Positions 1 through 6,966 are shown, numbered from the stretch's first letter. The stretch: DNA of 7,869 nucleotides from Saprospiraceae bacterium (GCA_004297645.1 SCUG01000322.1:1-7869), one strand, 5' to 3'. Program-made: numbers and translations. Notes: a model not told the origin generated them from the sequence alone.

Positions 1-1445
1 TTACGGTTTACTGCCTGCTGCAACTCCAACTGCTGTATAAATACAAGAAGTATCACCGCTGCTACCAGTCTGCCCTGGCCTTCCGGCAGCCTCTCAGCGA
101 GCCGGCTGTATGGCCTTTTGTCACCATCCAATTGCCCGTTTTCAACGAAATGTATGTAGTGGATCGCCTCGTGGACAACATCATGAAACTCGATTACCCG
201 AAGGACCGCTTCGAGGTGCACGTGCTTGATGACAGCACCGATGAGACCGCCGGAATCACACGCCGCAAAGTGGCGGAATACAAAGCTAAAGGTTTTCACA
301 TCGAGCAAATTCTCCGATGCGACAGAAAGGGCTTCAAAGCAGGGGCGCTCAAAGATGCCATGCCTCGTGTCAATGGTGAATTCATCGCCATCTTCGACGC
401 CGACTTTATGCCCAAATCCAACTTTTTGAAATCCACGCTCACTCATTTTCACGATAAAAAAGTGGGGGTAGTGCAAACCCGCTGGGAGCACCTCAACGAA
501 AATTACAGCCTCATCACCCGGTTGCAGGCATTGCAGCTCAACGCACACTTCCGCGTCGAGCAGCAGGGCCGGCAGGCCGGCAATTACCTGTTGCAGTTCA
601 ACGGCACGGCCGGCGTATGGCGGCGCACCGCCATAGACGATGCCGGTGGCTGGGAGGCCGACACACTCACCGAAGACCTCGACCTAAGCATACGCGCCCA
701 ACTGAAAGGATGGAAAATCGTGTTTCTTGAAGAGATAGGCTCGCCAGCAGAATTGCCCTCTGAGATGAATGGTCTGAAATCGCAGCAGTTTCGTTGGATG
801 AAAGGCGGTGCTGAAACCGCCCGAAAAATATTGCCCACCGTTTGGCATTCTCATTTATCGCTGGCGCAAAAAATACATGCAACCCTGCAATTGGGTGGCA
901 GCACTGTTTTCGTCTGCGTATTCATCATGGGCGTGTTCAGCGTGCCGTTGCTATTATTTTGGACCAAAACGCAATTGGGTACCGCCATTTTTCAATATGG
1001 CTTTCTCGGTATGCTCGCCCTCATCGGAGTGCATTACACCGCCAACGTGCAGGCCCCCGGAAAGGAAGGAGGCAGCTTCCTGCACCGGTTTGTCAAATTC
1101 ATTCTGCTCTTCCCCCTGTTTTTGGCGCTGAGCATGGGGCTATCTCTCCACAACTCCGTCGCCGTGCTTCAGGGTTGGTTGGGTAAAAAATCCGCCTTTA
1201 TCCGCACACCAAAATTCAACATTCAGGGGCTGACCGGCACTTTCCGCAGCCGCAATTACCTGACTACAAAAGTTAACTGGACCACACTATTTGAAGGATT
1301 GCTGGCGCTGTATTTCCTCTTGGCGGCAGGCATGGGCCTTTACACCGAAAACTTCGGGTTTCTACCCCTGCACCTCATCCTGGCACTCGGCTATGGAGCA
1401 ATTTTTTATTACACCTTACGGCATTTAAAAGTTAGTGAACAATGA
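1..1445 (+). CDS. Processive family 2 glycosyltransferase, CslA/cellulose synthase-like (5' partial)
   Basis: Integral membrane glycosyltransferase expected to polymerise a beta-linked polysaccharide from a nucleotide sugar at the cytoplasmic face of the inner membrane. The frame is open from base 3, so the true start lies outside the window; a TTG at 132 is internal, because conserved sequence (VTIQLPVFNE) runs across it. Counting from base 3 (480 residues visible), the GT-A signature is complete: DD at 76-77, FDAD with D132 and D134, TED with D225, and QQFRW at 261-265, the QxxRW motif of processive enzymes. About four or five hydrophobic segments follow (roughly 300-324, 328-346, 365-383, 427-445, 451-471), and the fragment opens with the end of another. 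The ELPSEMNGLKSQQFRW region resembles plant CslA/CslC mannan or glucan synthases. The product cannot be decided from sequence. No BcsB or PilZ partner is visible. The repeat element begins 36 bases after the stop. Confidence 0.88.
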   Translation, partial: TVYCLLQLQLLYKYKKYHRCYQSALAFRQPLSEPAVWPFVTIQLPVFNEMYVVDRLVDNIMKLDYPKDRFEVHVLDDSTDETAGITRRKVAEYKAKGFHIEQILRCDRKGFKAGALKDAMPRVNGEFIAIFDADFMPKSNFLKSTLTHFHDKKVGVVQTRWEHLNENYSLITRLQALQLNAHFRVEQQGRQAGNYLLQFNGTAGVWRRTAIDDAGGWEADTLTEDLDLSIRAQLKGWKIVFLEEIGSPAELPSEMNGLKSQQFRWMKGGAETARKILPTVWHSHLSLAQKIHATLQLGGSTVFVCVFIMGVFSVPLLLFWTKTQLGTAIFQYGFLGMLALIGVHYTANVQAPGKEGGSFLHRFVKFILLFPLFLALSMGLSLHNSVAVLQGWLGKKSAFIRTPKFNIQGLTGTFRSRNYLTTKVNWTTLFEGLLALYFLLAAGMGLYTENFGFLPLHLILALGYGAIFYYTLRHLKVSEQ

Positions 1446-1481
1446 GCAATGATTGGCAACCTGAAAATCCTTCACGGTAGA

Positions 1482-1587
1482 TAAGGAAGGTGCGCAAAAC
1501 AACCTGGCGAATTCACCGGGTGACTTCGAGTCATCCGGTGAATTGGCTTTTGCAAAACTTACCAGGTTATTTTGCGCACGTTCCTAA
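1482..1587 (+). repeat. 106-base palindromic MITE-like element, copy 1
   Basis: Non-coding element whose two ends are imperfect inverted repeats: TAAGGAAGGTGCGCAAAA at the left and TTTTGCGCACGTTCCTAA at the right. The 26-base arms match at 23 positions. Inside is a second hairpin with 16-base arms (AATTCACCGGGTGACT, 1510-1525), a TCG loop and one G-T pair in the stem. The right side carries an unpaired stretch containing the palindrome TTTTGCAAAA (1548-1557). Copy 2 at 7233-7338 has the same length and lies in the opposite orientation. Copy 1 and the reverse complement of copy 2 agree at 97 of 106 positions by hand alignment, with 1490-1533 perfectly identical. Both copies are bounded by TAA, so the mobile unit may be 1485-1584 with a TAA target duplication. 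It follows the glycosyltransferase stop closely, but no T-run follows the hairpin, so it is not a canonical terminator. Confidence 0.85.
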
Positions 1588-1631
1588 GCCAACATAGTTT
1601 TTCCGGAAATCCAAAACACTCACTACTGCGT

Positions 1632-1639
1632 TAAATTTG
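1632..1639 (+). promoter_or_regulatory. Candidate -7 promoter element of rsgA
   Basis: TAAATTTG matches the Bacteroidota -7 consensus TAnnTTTG exactly and ends 48 bases before the ATG at 1688. No TTTG is visible at the usual -33 distance; a perfect 10-base palindrome TTTCCGGAAA (1600-1609) lies near that place. The box includes the TTG at 1637, so that TTG cannot be the start codon if this promoter is used. Confidence 0.5.
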
Positions 1640-1687
1640 GCCAATGTTGCGTTCTTTTGCTCCGTCATTTTTTCATCAATTCATAAC

Positions 1688-2635
1688 ATGATGCAGCAAG
1701 GAACGGTCATAAAATCTACGGGGAGCTGGTATCAGGTACGCCTCAATGACGGGCAATTGCTCGAAAGCCGCATGGTCGGGAAGTTCAGGCTGGGCAGCCT
1801 CAAACTCACCAATCCCGTGGCCGTTGGCGACCAGGTATTGGTGGATACCGGAGATGATGGAAAGGGCCTCATCGTTGAAATATTGCCGCGCCGCAATTAC
1901 GTCATCCGCCAATCGCCACGCAAAAAGCAATACCTGCACTTGTTGGCGAGCAATGTGGACCAAGCGCTCATCATTGCCACCATCGCCGAACCGAATCTTA
2001 AGCAAGGCTTCATTGACCGTTTTTTGTTGATGACAGAACCTTACAACATCCCCACCGCTGTTGTATTCAACAAGGCCGACATTTACCAAAAAACAGCCCT
2101 CGATTTATACACCTACCTCCAATCCATTTATGAACCTATCGGGTACACCATGCACCTCGTCTCGGCACTTGGCGGCCAGGGATTAGGAGAACTGAAGAAT
2201 CTTCTTAAAGACAAAGTCACACTCATCGGCGGCCAATCGGGCGTAGGGAAATCCACATTGGTCAATGCCATTCAACCAAACCTCGACTTGAAGACTTTCA
2301 AGCTGTCGGGCCATTCCGGCAAAGGGCAGCACACGACGACTTTCGCCGAGATGTTCGAGCTGGAGTTCGGAGGTTCCATCATTGACACGCCCGGCATAAA
2401 AACCCTGGCATTCAACAACCTCAAACCCCTCGATGTGGCACATAATTTCAGAGAGTTTTTCACCTATTCCAGCCAGTGCAAATTCGGCGGCCAATGTCTC
2501 CACCGGAGCGAACCGCATTGCGCTGTGAAAGACGCCATTGAGACCGGAGGTATCAGCGAACTGCGCTACCAGAATTACCTCTCCATTTTAGACGACATCG
2601 AAAATCAAAATTATTGGGAAATACACGAGACGTGA
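1688..2635 (+). CDS. rsgA: Ribosome small subunit-dependent GTPase RsgA
   Basis: Circularly permuted GTPase that binds the maturing 30S subunit and tests its decoding centre late in assembly; GTP hydrolysis is stimulated by the 30S particle. The order of motifs is diagnostic. An N-terminal OB-fold region (about 1-70) is followed by G4 NKAD at 128-131, the P-loop GGQSGVGKST at 181-190, SGHSGKGQHTT at 207-217 (switch I region) and G3 DTPG at 233-236. A C-terminal zinc site follows with C264, C270, H272 and C278. At 315 residues the length is normal for the family. I chose the ATG at 1688 (a second ATG follows directly at 1691). The reading frame extends upstream to a TTG at 1637, but those 17 codons show no family similarity and overlap the likely promoter. 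It converges on the pseudouridine synthase gene, with an 11-base gap and no recognisable terminator. Confidence 0.96.
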   Translation: MMQQGTVIKSTGSWYQVRLNDGQLLESRMVGKFRLGSLKLTNPVAVGDQVLVDTGDDGKGLIVEILPRRNYVIRQSPRKKQYLHLLASNVDQALIIATIAEPNLKQGFIDRFLLMTEPYNIPTAVVFNKADIYQKTALDLYTYLQSIYEPIGYTMHLVSALGGQGLGELKNLLKDKVTLIGGQSGVGKSTLVNAIQPNLDLKTFKLSGHSGKGQHTTTFAEMFELEFGGSIIDTPGIKTLAFNNLKPLDVAHNFREFFTYSSQCKFGGQCLHRSEPHCAVKDAIETGGISELRYQNYLSILDDIENQNYWEIHET

Positions 2636-2646
2636 GGGGCTGCGAC

Positions 2647-3471
2647 TCATTTAAAATGCTTGAGCATAATGACCTCTGTTTCGGTCAGGTGCCTGAAATG
2701 GCCGCGGCCAATGTCCTTTTTTGTCAGGCCGGCGTAATAGGTGCGGTCGAGGCGCTCCACCTTGTAGCCCAAGTGTTCGAAGATACGGCGGATGATGCGG
2801 TTTTTGCCGAGGTGCAACTCGACGCCCACTTCTATTTTTGTTCCACCCACGTAGTCCACGCCGTCCAACTCAGCCTTGCCATCTTCCAGTTCGATGCCTG
2901 CCCGAATCTTATCAAGGTCGGTGCGGGCGAGGGGTTTGTCGAGCAATACCTGGTAAAACTTCTGCACCTTATGACTGGGATGGGCAAGTTTTTGAGCAAG
3001 GTCGCCGTCGTTGGTCAGCAGCAGCAGGCCGGTGGTCATTCGGTCGAGGCGCCCCACGGGGAAGATGCGCCCGGTCACTTTGTCCCCGATAATTTCGAGC
3101 ACCGTTTTGCGGCTCTTTTCGTCGCTGGCCGTTGTGATGACATTTTTGGGCTTGTTCATCAAGATGTAAACTAATTGCTCCTCCGGCCGGATGTCTTTGC
3201 CTTTATACTGAATTTTGTCATTGGGCTGAACGACGTAGCCGGGGCTGTTCTCCACGGCACCGTTCACCGTTACTAATCCTTGTTTCACAAAATCCGCCGC
3301 CTGGCGGCGGGCACAAACTCCGCAATGGGCTACGTATTTATTGAGGCGCATCCCTGCCCCGGCATCAGCAGTTACTGGCGAAGATGATTTCACTTTTTTT
3401 GGGAAGCCCGGTTTTGGGGGCGCTTTAAATTTTGGCCGGTACGGCTTCTTTTTCTGCGGTCGTTTTTCCAT
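2647..3471 (-). CDS. rluB: RsuA/RluB-family rRNA pseudouridine synthase
   Basis: Isomerises a specific uridine of ribosomal RNA to pseudouridine; RluB-type members act on 23S rRNA and RsuA on 16S. The 274-residue protein has three parts. Residues 1-40 form a Lys/Pro-rich basic extension. An S4 RNA-binding domain follows at about 41-88, opening with MRLNKYVAHCG. The catalytic domain holds the motif GRLD at 140-143, where D143 is the expected nucleophile, followed by TTGLLLLTNDG. The RIIRRIFEHLGY segment at 225-235 is also typical of the family. The ATG at 3471 is preferred over an internal ATG at M41, because a basic extension is common in Bacteroidota homologues and a good -7 box sits just upstream. 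RluB is the closest label I can give; the exact target uridine (RluB, RluE, RluF or RsuA specificity) is not proven. It lies downstream of rhlE with a 158-base gap. Confidence 0.9.
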   Translation of the reverse strand: MEKRPQKKKPYRPKFKAPPKPGFPKKVKSSSPVTADAGAGMRLNKYVAHCGVCARRQAADFVKQGLVTVNGAVENSPGYVVQPNDKIQYKGKDIRPEEQLVYILMNKPKNVITTASDEKSRKTVLEIIGDKVTGRIFPVGRLDRMTTGLLLLTNDGDLAQKLAHPSHKVQKFYQVLLDKPLARTDLDKIRAGIELEDGKAELDGVDYVGGTKIEVGVELHLGKNRIIRRIFEHLGYKVERLDRTYYAGLTKKDIGRGHFRHLTETEVIMLKHFK

Positions 3472-3495
3472 TTCTTATAAAAGCTGGGTATGCGG

Positions 3496-3503
3496 CAAAG
3501 GTA
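3496..3503 (-). promoter_or_regulatory. Candidate -7 promoter element of the rluB-like gene
   Basis: On the minus strand this reads TACCTTTG, an exact TAnnTTTG match, ending 24 bases before the ATG at 3471. No TTTG or TTG is seen at the -33 distance. It lies downstream of the rhlE terminator candidate, which supports separate transcription of the two genes. Confidence 0.5.
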
Positions 3504-3527
3504 TGATTTTCAGCGGAGGCTTCAGGG

Positions 3528-3548
3528 AAAAAAATTAGCCCTGCGGGC
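3528..3548 (-). terminator. Candidate intrinsic terminator of rhlE
   Basis: On the minus strand, 82 bases after the rhlE stop, GCCC-GCA-GGGC forms a four-pair GC hairpin, followed by TAA and then seven T residues. The T-run is good but the stem is short, so termination may be partial. Confidence 0.4.
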
Positions 3549-3629
3549 AAATGAATAAAGGCTCCACAGGCCGCAAGACTCGCATTTGTGGTGTTTGGAA
3601 TTCTCTTTTCGGAAAGATTGGCAATGCGA

Positions 3630-4916
3630 TTACCTGCCTTTAGTATCAGACCGCCCTTGGCGCGATCCACCACGGTGGTTAGTTCCCCCACCCTGTCTGC
3701 CTCCGCCTGCACGCCCCCCTTGCCGGGACGGTCTTCGGCCTGCGCCCCCACCACGCCGTCCCTGGCCGCGTGAATCGGGAACATCTTCGATGCCAGGAGG
3801 CAGCGGCAAAATGGCCACTTTCATGCCCGTCAATTTTTCGATGTTATCGAATTTTCGTTTCGTGACCCTGGTCACGAGCGTGAGGGCCAGGCCCGTCTCG
3901 TCGGCCCGGGCAGTACGCCCGATGCGGTGCACGTAATCCTCGGGGTCGCCAGGTACATCATAATTGATGACCACATCAATGCCGCGGATATCAATGCCGC
4001 GAGAAAGCACGTCGGTAGCGACGAGGATTGGAACCGAGTTGTTGCGAAAAGCCTGGAGGGTATCCTCGCGCTGTTGCTGGTCGAGGTCAGAGTGAATATC
4101 AGCGGCCGGGTAGCCGTGCCGGGAAAGAAAAGCAGCGAGGTCTTTTGTATTTTTTTTACTGCTGGCAAAAATAAGAATGCGTCTTTGCTTGCCATTTTGC
4201 CGCCGAAGCAGGTACTCGATAAGCGAATTTTTTTGCCCGTCGTTTACAAGGTAGGCAGCTTGAGTGATGCCCGCAGCAGGTTTGGAGATGGCGATGCTCA
4301 CCTCCAGAGGATTGTTTAAAATATTTTGGGCAAATTTTCGAATGTGCGCGGGCATGGTAGCCGAAAACAGCAGCGTTTGCCGGGTCTTCGGAGTTTTGTT
4401 TACCATCGTCATAATATCAGTGACGAAACCCATATCGAGCATCCGGTCGGCCTCGTCGAGAACCAGGTGTCGCACGGTGCTTAAGTCCACATAGCCGAGT
4501 TGCAGGTGCGAGAGAAAGCGGCCGGGGGTAGTCACCACGATGTCAACGCCTGTTTTGAGGGCTTTCATTTCCCTGCTCATAGAGTGGCCGTCAGTGCCTC
4601 CATAAACAGCAACTGAACTCACTCCTGTAAAATAGGAGAACCCCTCCAACTGTTGGTCCACCTGAATGGCAAGCTCGCGGGTAGGTTCGATGATGAGAGT
4701 GTCAATGCCCTCAATTGGATCTTTAATGAGTTTATTAAGTATCGGTAGCAGAAAGGCTGCCGTCTTGCCGGTGCCCGTTTGTGCGCAGGCAAGGATATCT
4801 CTGCCTTGTAAGGCAGCGGGGATGGCTTGTTCTTGTACCGGGGTGGTTTCGGTAAACCCCATTGCTTCCAAACCTTCCAGAATTTGCGGCTCAAAGCCGA
4901 GCATGTCAAACCTCAA
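3630..4916 (-). CDS. rhlE: DEAD-box RNA helicase, RhlE type
   Basis: ATP-dependent RNA helicase that unwinds short RNA duplexes, in this family usually during ribosome assembly or RNA turnover in the cytoplasm. All helicase motifs are present in order: Q motif with Q28, motif I AQTGTGKT 45-52, Ia PTRELA 78-83, Ib TPGR 130-133, II DEAD 154-157, III SAT 185-187, IV around 249-253, V ATDVLSRGIDI 300-310 and VI HRIGRTAR 330-337. Residues 383-428 are a Gly/Arg-rich tail with RGG tripeptides (388-390, 415-417), typical of RhlE-like proteins and probably RNA-binding. The start is TTG at 4916. The first ATG (4904) would remove F3, which sits where the conserved aromatic of DEAD-box proteins lies, 17 residues before G20 of the Q motif. 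A TGA two codons further upstream leaves no other choice. Total length is 428 residues. Confidence 0.94.
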   Translation of the reverse strand: MRFDMLGFEPQILEGLEAMGFTETTPVQEQAIPAALQGRDILACAQTGTGKTAAFLLPILNKLIKDPIEGIDTLIIEPTRELAIQVDQQLEGFSYFTGVSSVAVYGGTDGHSMSREMKALKTGVDIVVTTPGRFLSHLQLGYVDLSTVRHLVLDEADRMLDMGFVTDIMTMVNKTPKTRQTLLFSATMPAHIRKFAQNILNNPLEVSIAISKPAAGITQAAYLVNDGQKNSLIEYLLRRQNGKQRRILIFASSKKNTKDLAAFLSRHGYPAADIHSDLDQQQREDTLQAFRNNSVPILVATDVLSRGIDIRGIDVVINYDVPGDPEDYVHRIGRTARADETGLALTLVTRVTKRKFDNIEKLTGMKVAILPLPPGIEDVPDSRGQGRRGGGAGRRPSRQGGRAGGGRQGGGTNHRGGSRQGRSDTKGR

Positions 4917-5284
4917 TTTATTTCAATTTTAAAAGTACTACGCACAGCATTATAAAATAACTGCTGATTGGGGGTCAGCATTTCCGTGCCTTTTACGTAA
5001 AAATGAGCAAGTAAAATTTTTCTTCAGACGAATCCACAAGAAAAATGGCAGTGCAAAAATACGGCAACCTGGCCATATAATCCGCAGTCAGTTTTTGCAA
5101 AAGCGGGCTAAGATAAGGCATTTTATCTGCACCAGAAAGTAATTCTGAATGCGTCGCTGAACGTTAGAGCTGCACACAAACATTTGTTCTAAACGCCTAC
5201 CACCCGTACCAGAAAAACCAGCAGGTGATTTTTGCAAAAAAAACATTAGTGACTTTCGTGCCGAAAAGATGCCCAGACCATTTT
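4917..5284. other. Intergenic region between dnaB and rhlE (368 bases)
   Basis: No convincing gene. A 66-codon minus-strand frame (5288-5088, TTG start) overlaps the dnaB stop and resembles nothing I know. Visible structure: an AT-rich stretch next to the rhlE start, a small hairpin AGATAA-GGCATT-TTATCT (5111-5128), and two copies of TTTTTGCAAAA (5092-5102 and 5229-5239). There is no clear GC-hairpin terminator after dnaB. The region is expected to hold the rhlE leader and promoter. Confidence 0.6.
5054..5061 (-). promoter_or_regulatory. Possible -7 promoter element of rhlE
   Basis: The minus strand reads TATTTTTG, an exact TAnnTTTG match, 137 bases upstream of the TTG start. It is the only exact match I found between the two genes. 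The long leader and the lack of a -33 TTG make it weaker than the other candidates. Confidence 0.3.
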
Positions 5285-6820
5285 TCAAAAGGGAATATCC
5301 TCGTCGTCGTTCATCCTGGAGGGTCTGGTGATGACGTTTGATGTCTCCAATGAGGCAACAAACGCGTCGCTGGTGGGGAAGCTATCGAAGTTGGGGTCGC
5401 TCAATTCCTCAAACTTGGCAAACTGGTCAGTGAAACGGAGTTTCACATTGTCGAGCGGGCCATTCCGGTGTTTAGCAATAATAATTTCAGCGATGCCTTT
5501 GAGTGACTGGCCGCTGTCGTCTTCATTGATTTGATAGTATTCAGGGCGGTAGATGAAAGAGACGATGTCGGCGTCTTGCTCGATGGCTCCCGATTCGCGG
5601 AGGTCGGAGAGCTGCGGACGTTTCGTGCCGCCGCGCACTTCCACCGCCCTGCTCAACTGCGATAGTGCGACAACCGGCACGTTCAGCTCTTTGGCTAAGC
5701 CCTTCAAAGAGCGGGAAATGCTGCTGATTTCCTGCTCCCGGTTGGAGTTGCGGCTGCCATCTATGCCGCCGCTCATGAGTTGGAGGTAGTCTATGACCAC
5801 CATCTGAATATCGTGCTGCATTTTTAGGCGCCGGCATTTAGCCCGCAATTCGAAGATGTTGATGCCGGGGGTATCATCAATGAACAAAGGCACCTCACTC
5901 ATGCGTTCGATGGTGGATTGCAGTTGCTGCCATTCGTATTCTTCGAGTTTTCCGTTGCGGAGTTTTTGGCTTGAAATCTCGGCCTCCATGGAAATCAGGC
6001 GCTGCACCAATTGGGTACTCGACATCTCCAGCGTGAAGATGGCGACGGGTTTTTCAAAATCTATGGCGGCATTGCGGGCGAGGGCGAGGGCGAAGGAGGT
6101 TTTGCCCATCCCCGGCCGTGCGGCCACGATGATGAGGTCGGAAGGCTGCCAGCCCGAAGTGAGCCGGTCGAGCGCTGTGAAGCCGGTGGGCACACCGGTG
6201 AGACCGTCTTTCTTGTTTTTCAGCGCTTCTAAAATCTTCATCGTCTTGCTGGTCAACTCTCCCATGCTTTCATACTGGCGGCTCAGGTTGTTTTGGGTAA
6301 TGTCAAAAAGCCCTTTTTCAGCGCTGTCTAATAGGGTGAATACGTCAGTGGTATCCTCATAAGCATCCCGGATAATCTGGGTGGAAACTTTGATGAGCGC
6401 CCGCTGAATCTGTTTTTGTGCCACGATGCGTGCATGGAATTCGATATTTGCACTGGAGGCCACCCGGCTGGTGAGTTCGACGAGGTAAAAGGCTCCTCCG
6501 GCAGCTTCCAGCTCACCCGATTTTTTTAGCTCTTCCGTCACAGTGAGTAAATCGACAGGGTACGATTTTTCAAAAAGCCTTGTAATGGCGCGGTAGATCA
6601 ACTGATGCGCATCGGAGTAGAAACTCTCCATTCGCAAGATGTCGAGCACCAGCGGAAGGGCATCTTTGTCGAGCATGAGCGCCCCAAGAACGGCTTCCTC
6701 AAGTGGCAAGGCTTGTGGCTGCACCTTGCCAAAAACATAATCCGACAACTCCCCGTCGCGCTTGCGCAGGTTGGATTTTACCTCGCTCATCGTCTTTTTT
6801 GTCGCACCCTGTTCGGCCAT
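5285..6820 (-). CDS. dnaB: Replicative DNA helicase DnaB
   Basis: Hexameric, ATP-driven 5'-to-3' helicase that opens the chromosomal replication fork and recruits primase. The 511-residue protein has the N-terminal DnaB domain (about 36-140, from QALPLEEAVLGALMLD), a linker, and a RecA-like motor domain (about 205-475) with Walker A ARPGMGKTS at 234-242 and Walker B VVIDYLQLM at 341-349. The segments SQLSRAVE (387-394) and LRESGAIEQDADIV (407-420) are typical of the family. No intein interrupts the ATPase motifs, although DnaB is a common intein host. The last seven residues are DDEDIPF, an acidic tip resembling the end of SSB. I chose the ATG at 6820; an in-frame GTG at 6841 would add seven residues of low-complexity sequence. 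The N-terminal 35 residues precede the conserved domain and look disordered. It diverges from the SPOR gene, and its nearest upstream signal is an exact -7 box. Confidence 0.97.
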   Translation of the reverse strand: MAEQGATKKTMSEVKSNLRKRDGELSDYVFGKVQPQALPLEEAVLGALMLDKDALPLVLDILRMESFYSDAHQLIYRAITRLFEKSYPVDLLTVTEELKKSGELEAAGGAFYLVELTSRVASSANIEFHARIVAQKQIQRALIKVSTQIIRDAYEDTTDVFTLLDSAEKGLFDITQNNLSRQYESMGELTSKTMKILEALKNKKDGLTGVPTGFTALDRLTSGWQPSDLIIVAARPGMGKTSFALALARNAAIDFEKPVAIFTLEMSSTQLVQRLISMEAEISSQKLRNGKLEEYEWQQLQSTIERMSEVPLFIDDTPGINIFELRAKCRRLKMQHDIQMVVIDYLQLMSGGIDGSRNSNREQEISSISRSLKGLAKELNVPVVALSQLSRAVEVRGGTKRPQLSDLRESGAIEQDADIVSFIYRPEYYQINEDDSGQSLKGIAEIIIAKHRNGPLDNVKLRFTDQFAKFEELSDPNFDSFPTSDAFVASLETSNVITRPSRMNDDEDIPF

Positions 6821-6864
6821 AATTACTTTTTTTTGCTGCACTTGAGGCTATCAAACTAACTGTA

Positions 6865-6872
6865 CAAAACTA
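6865..6872 (-). promoter_or_regulatory. Candidate -7 promoter element of dnaB
   Basis: The minus strand reads TAGTTTTG, an exact TAnnTTTG match, ending 44 bases before the ATG at 6820. No clear TTTG or TTG is present at the -33 distance. Confidence 0.5.
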
Positions 6873-6966
6873 CAACTTATGTTACGCATTGTCCACGGAA
6901 TGTTGCCCGCCGGAGACCTCCATTTTGTTGGTAAACAATCCACAAATGTGGAATCCAATTTTTATT

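Noticed and set aside
1510..1560. Repeat copy 1 as a Rho-independent terminator of the glycosyltransferase gene
   Set aside because: The hairpin is strong but is followed by AATTGGCTTTTGC rather than a continuous T-run, and the same element occurs upstream of a gene elsewhere.
2614..3174. 186-codon open frame on the plus strand opposite the rluB-like gene
   Set aside because: Antisense shadow of a well-supported pseudouridine synthase; no domain recognised and no promoter or start context.
3927..4319. 130-codon plus-strand frame opposite rhlE
   Set aside because: Lies wholly across conserved helicase motifs on the other strand; a codon-bias shadow.
5088..5288. 66-codon minus-strand frame after dnaB
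   Set aside because: TTG start overlapping the dnaB stop, no recognisable sequence, no coding-like composition.
5800..6150. Possible intein in DnaB
   Set aside because: Walker A and the rest of the RecA-like domain read through without interruption and the length of 511 residues is normal.
6889..6944. DnaA-box-like sequences near dnaB (TTGTCCACG and CAATCCACA)
   Set aside because: Each differs from TTATCCACA at two positions and there is no cluster or DNA-unwinding element, so an origin is not supported.
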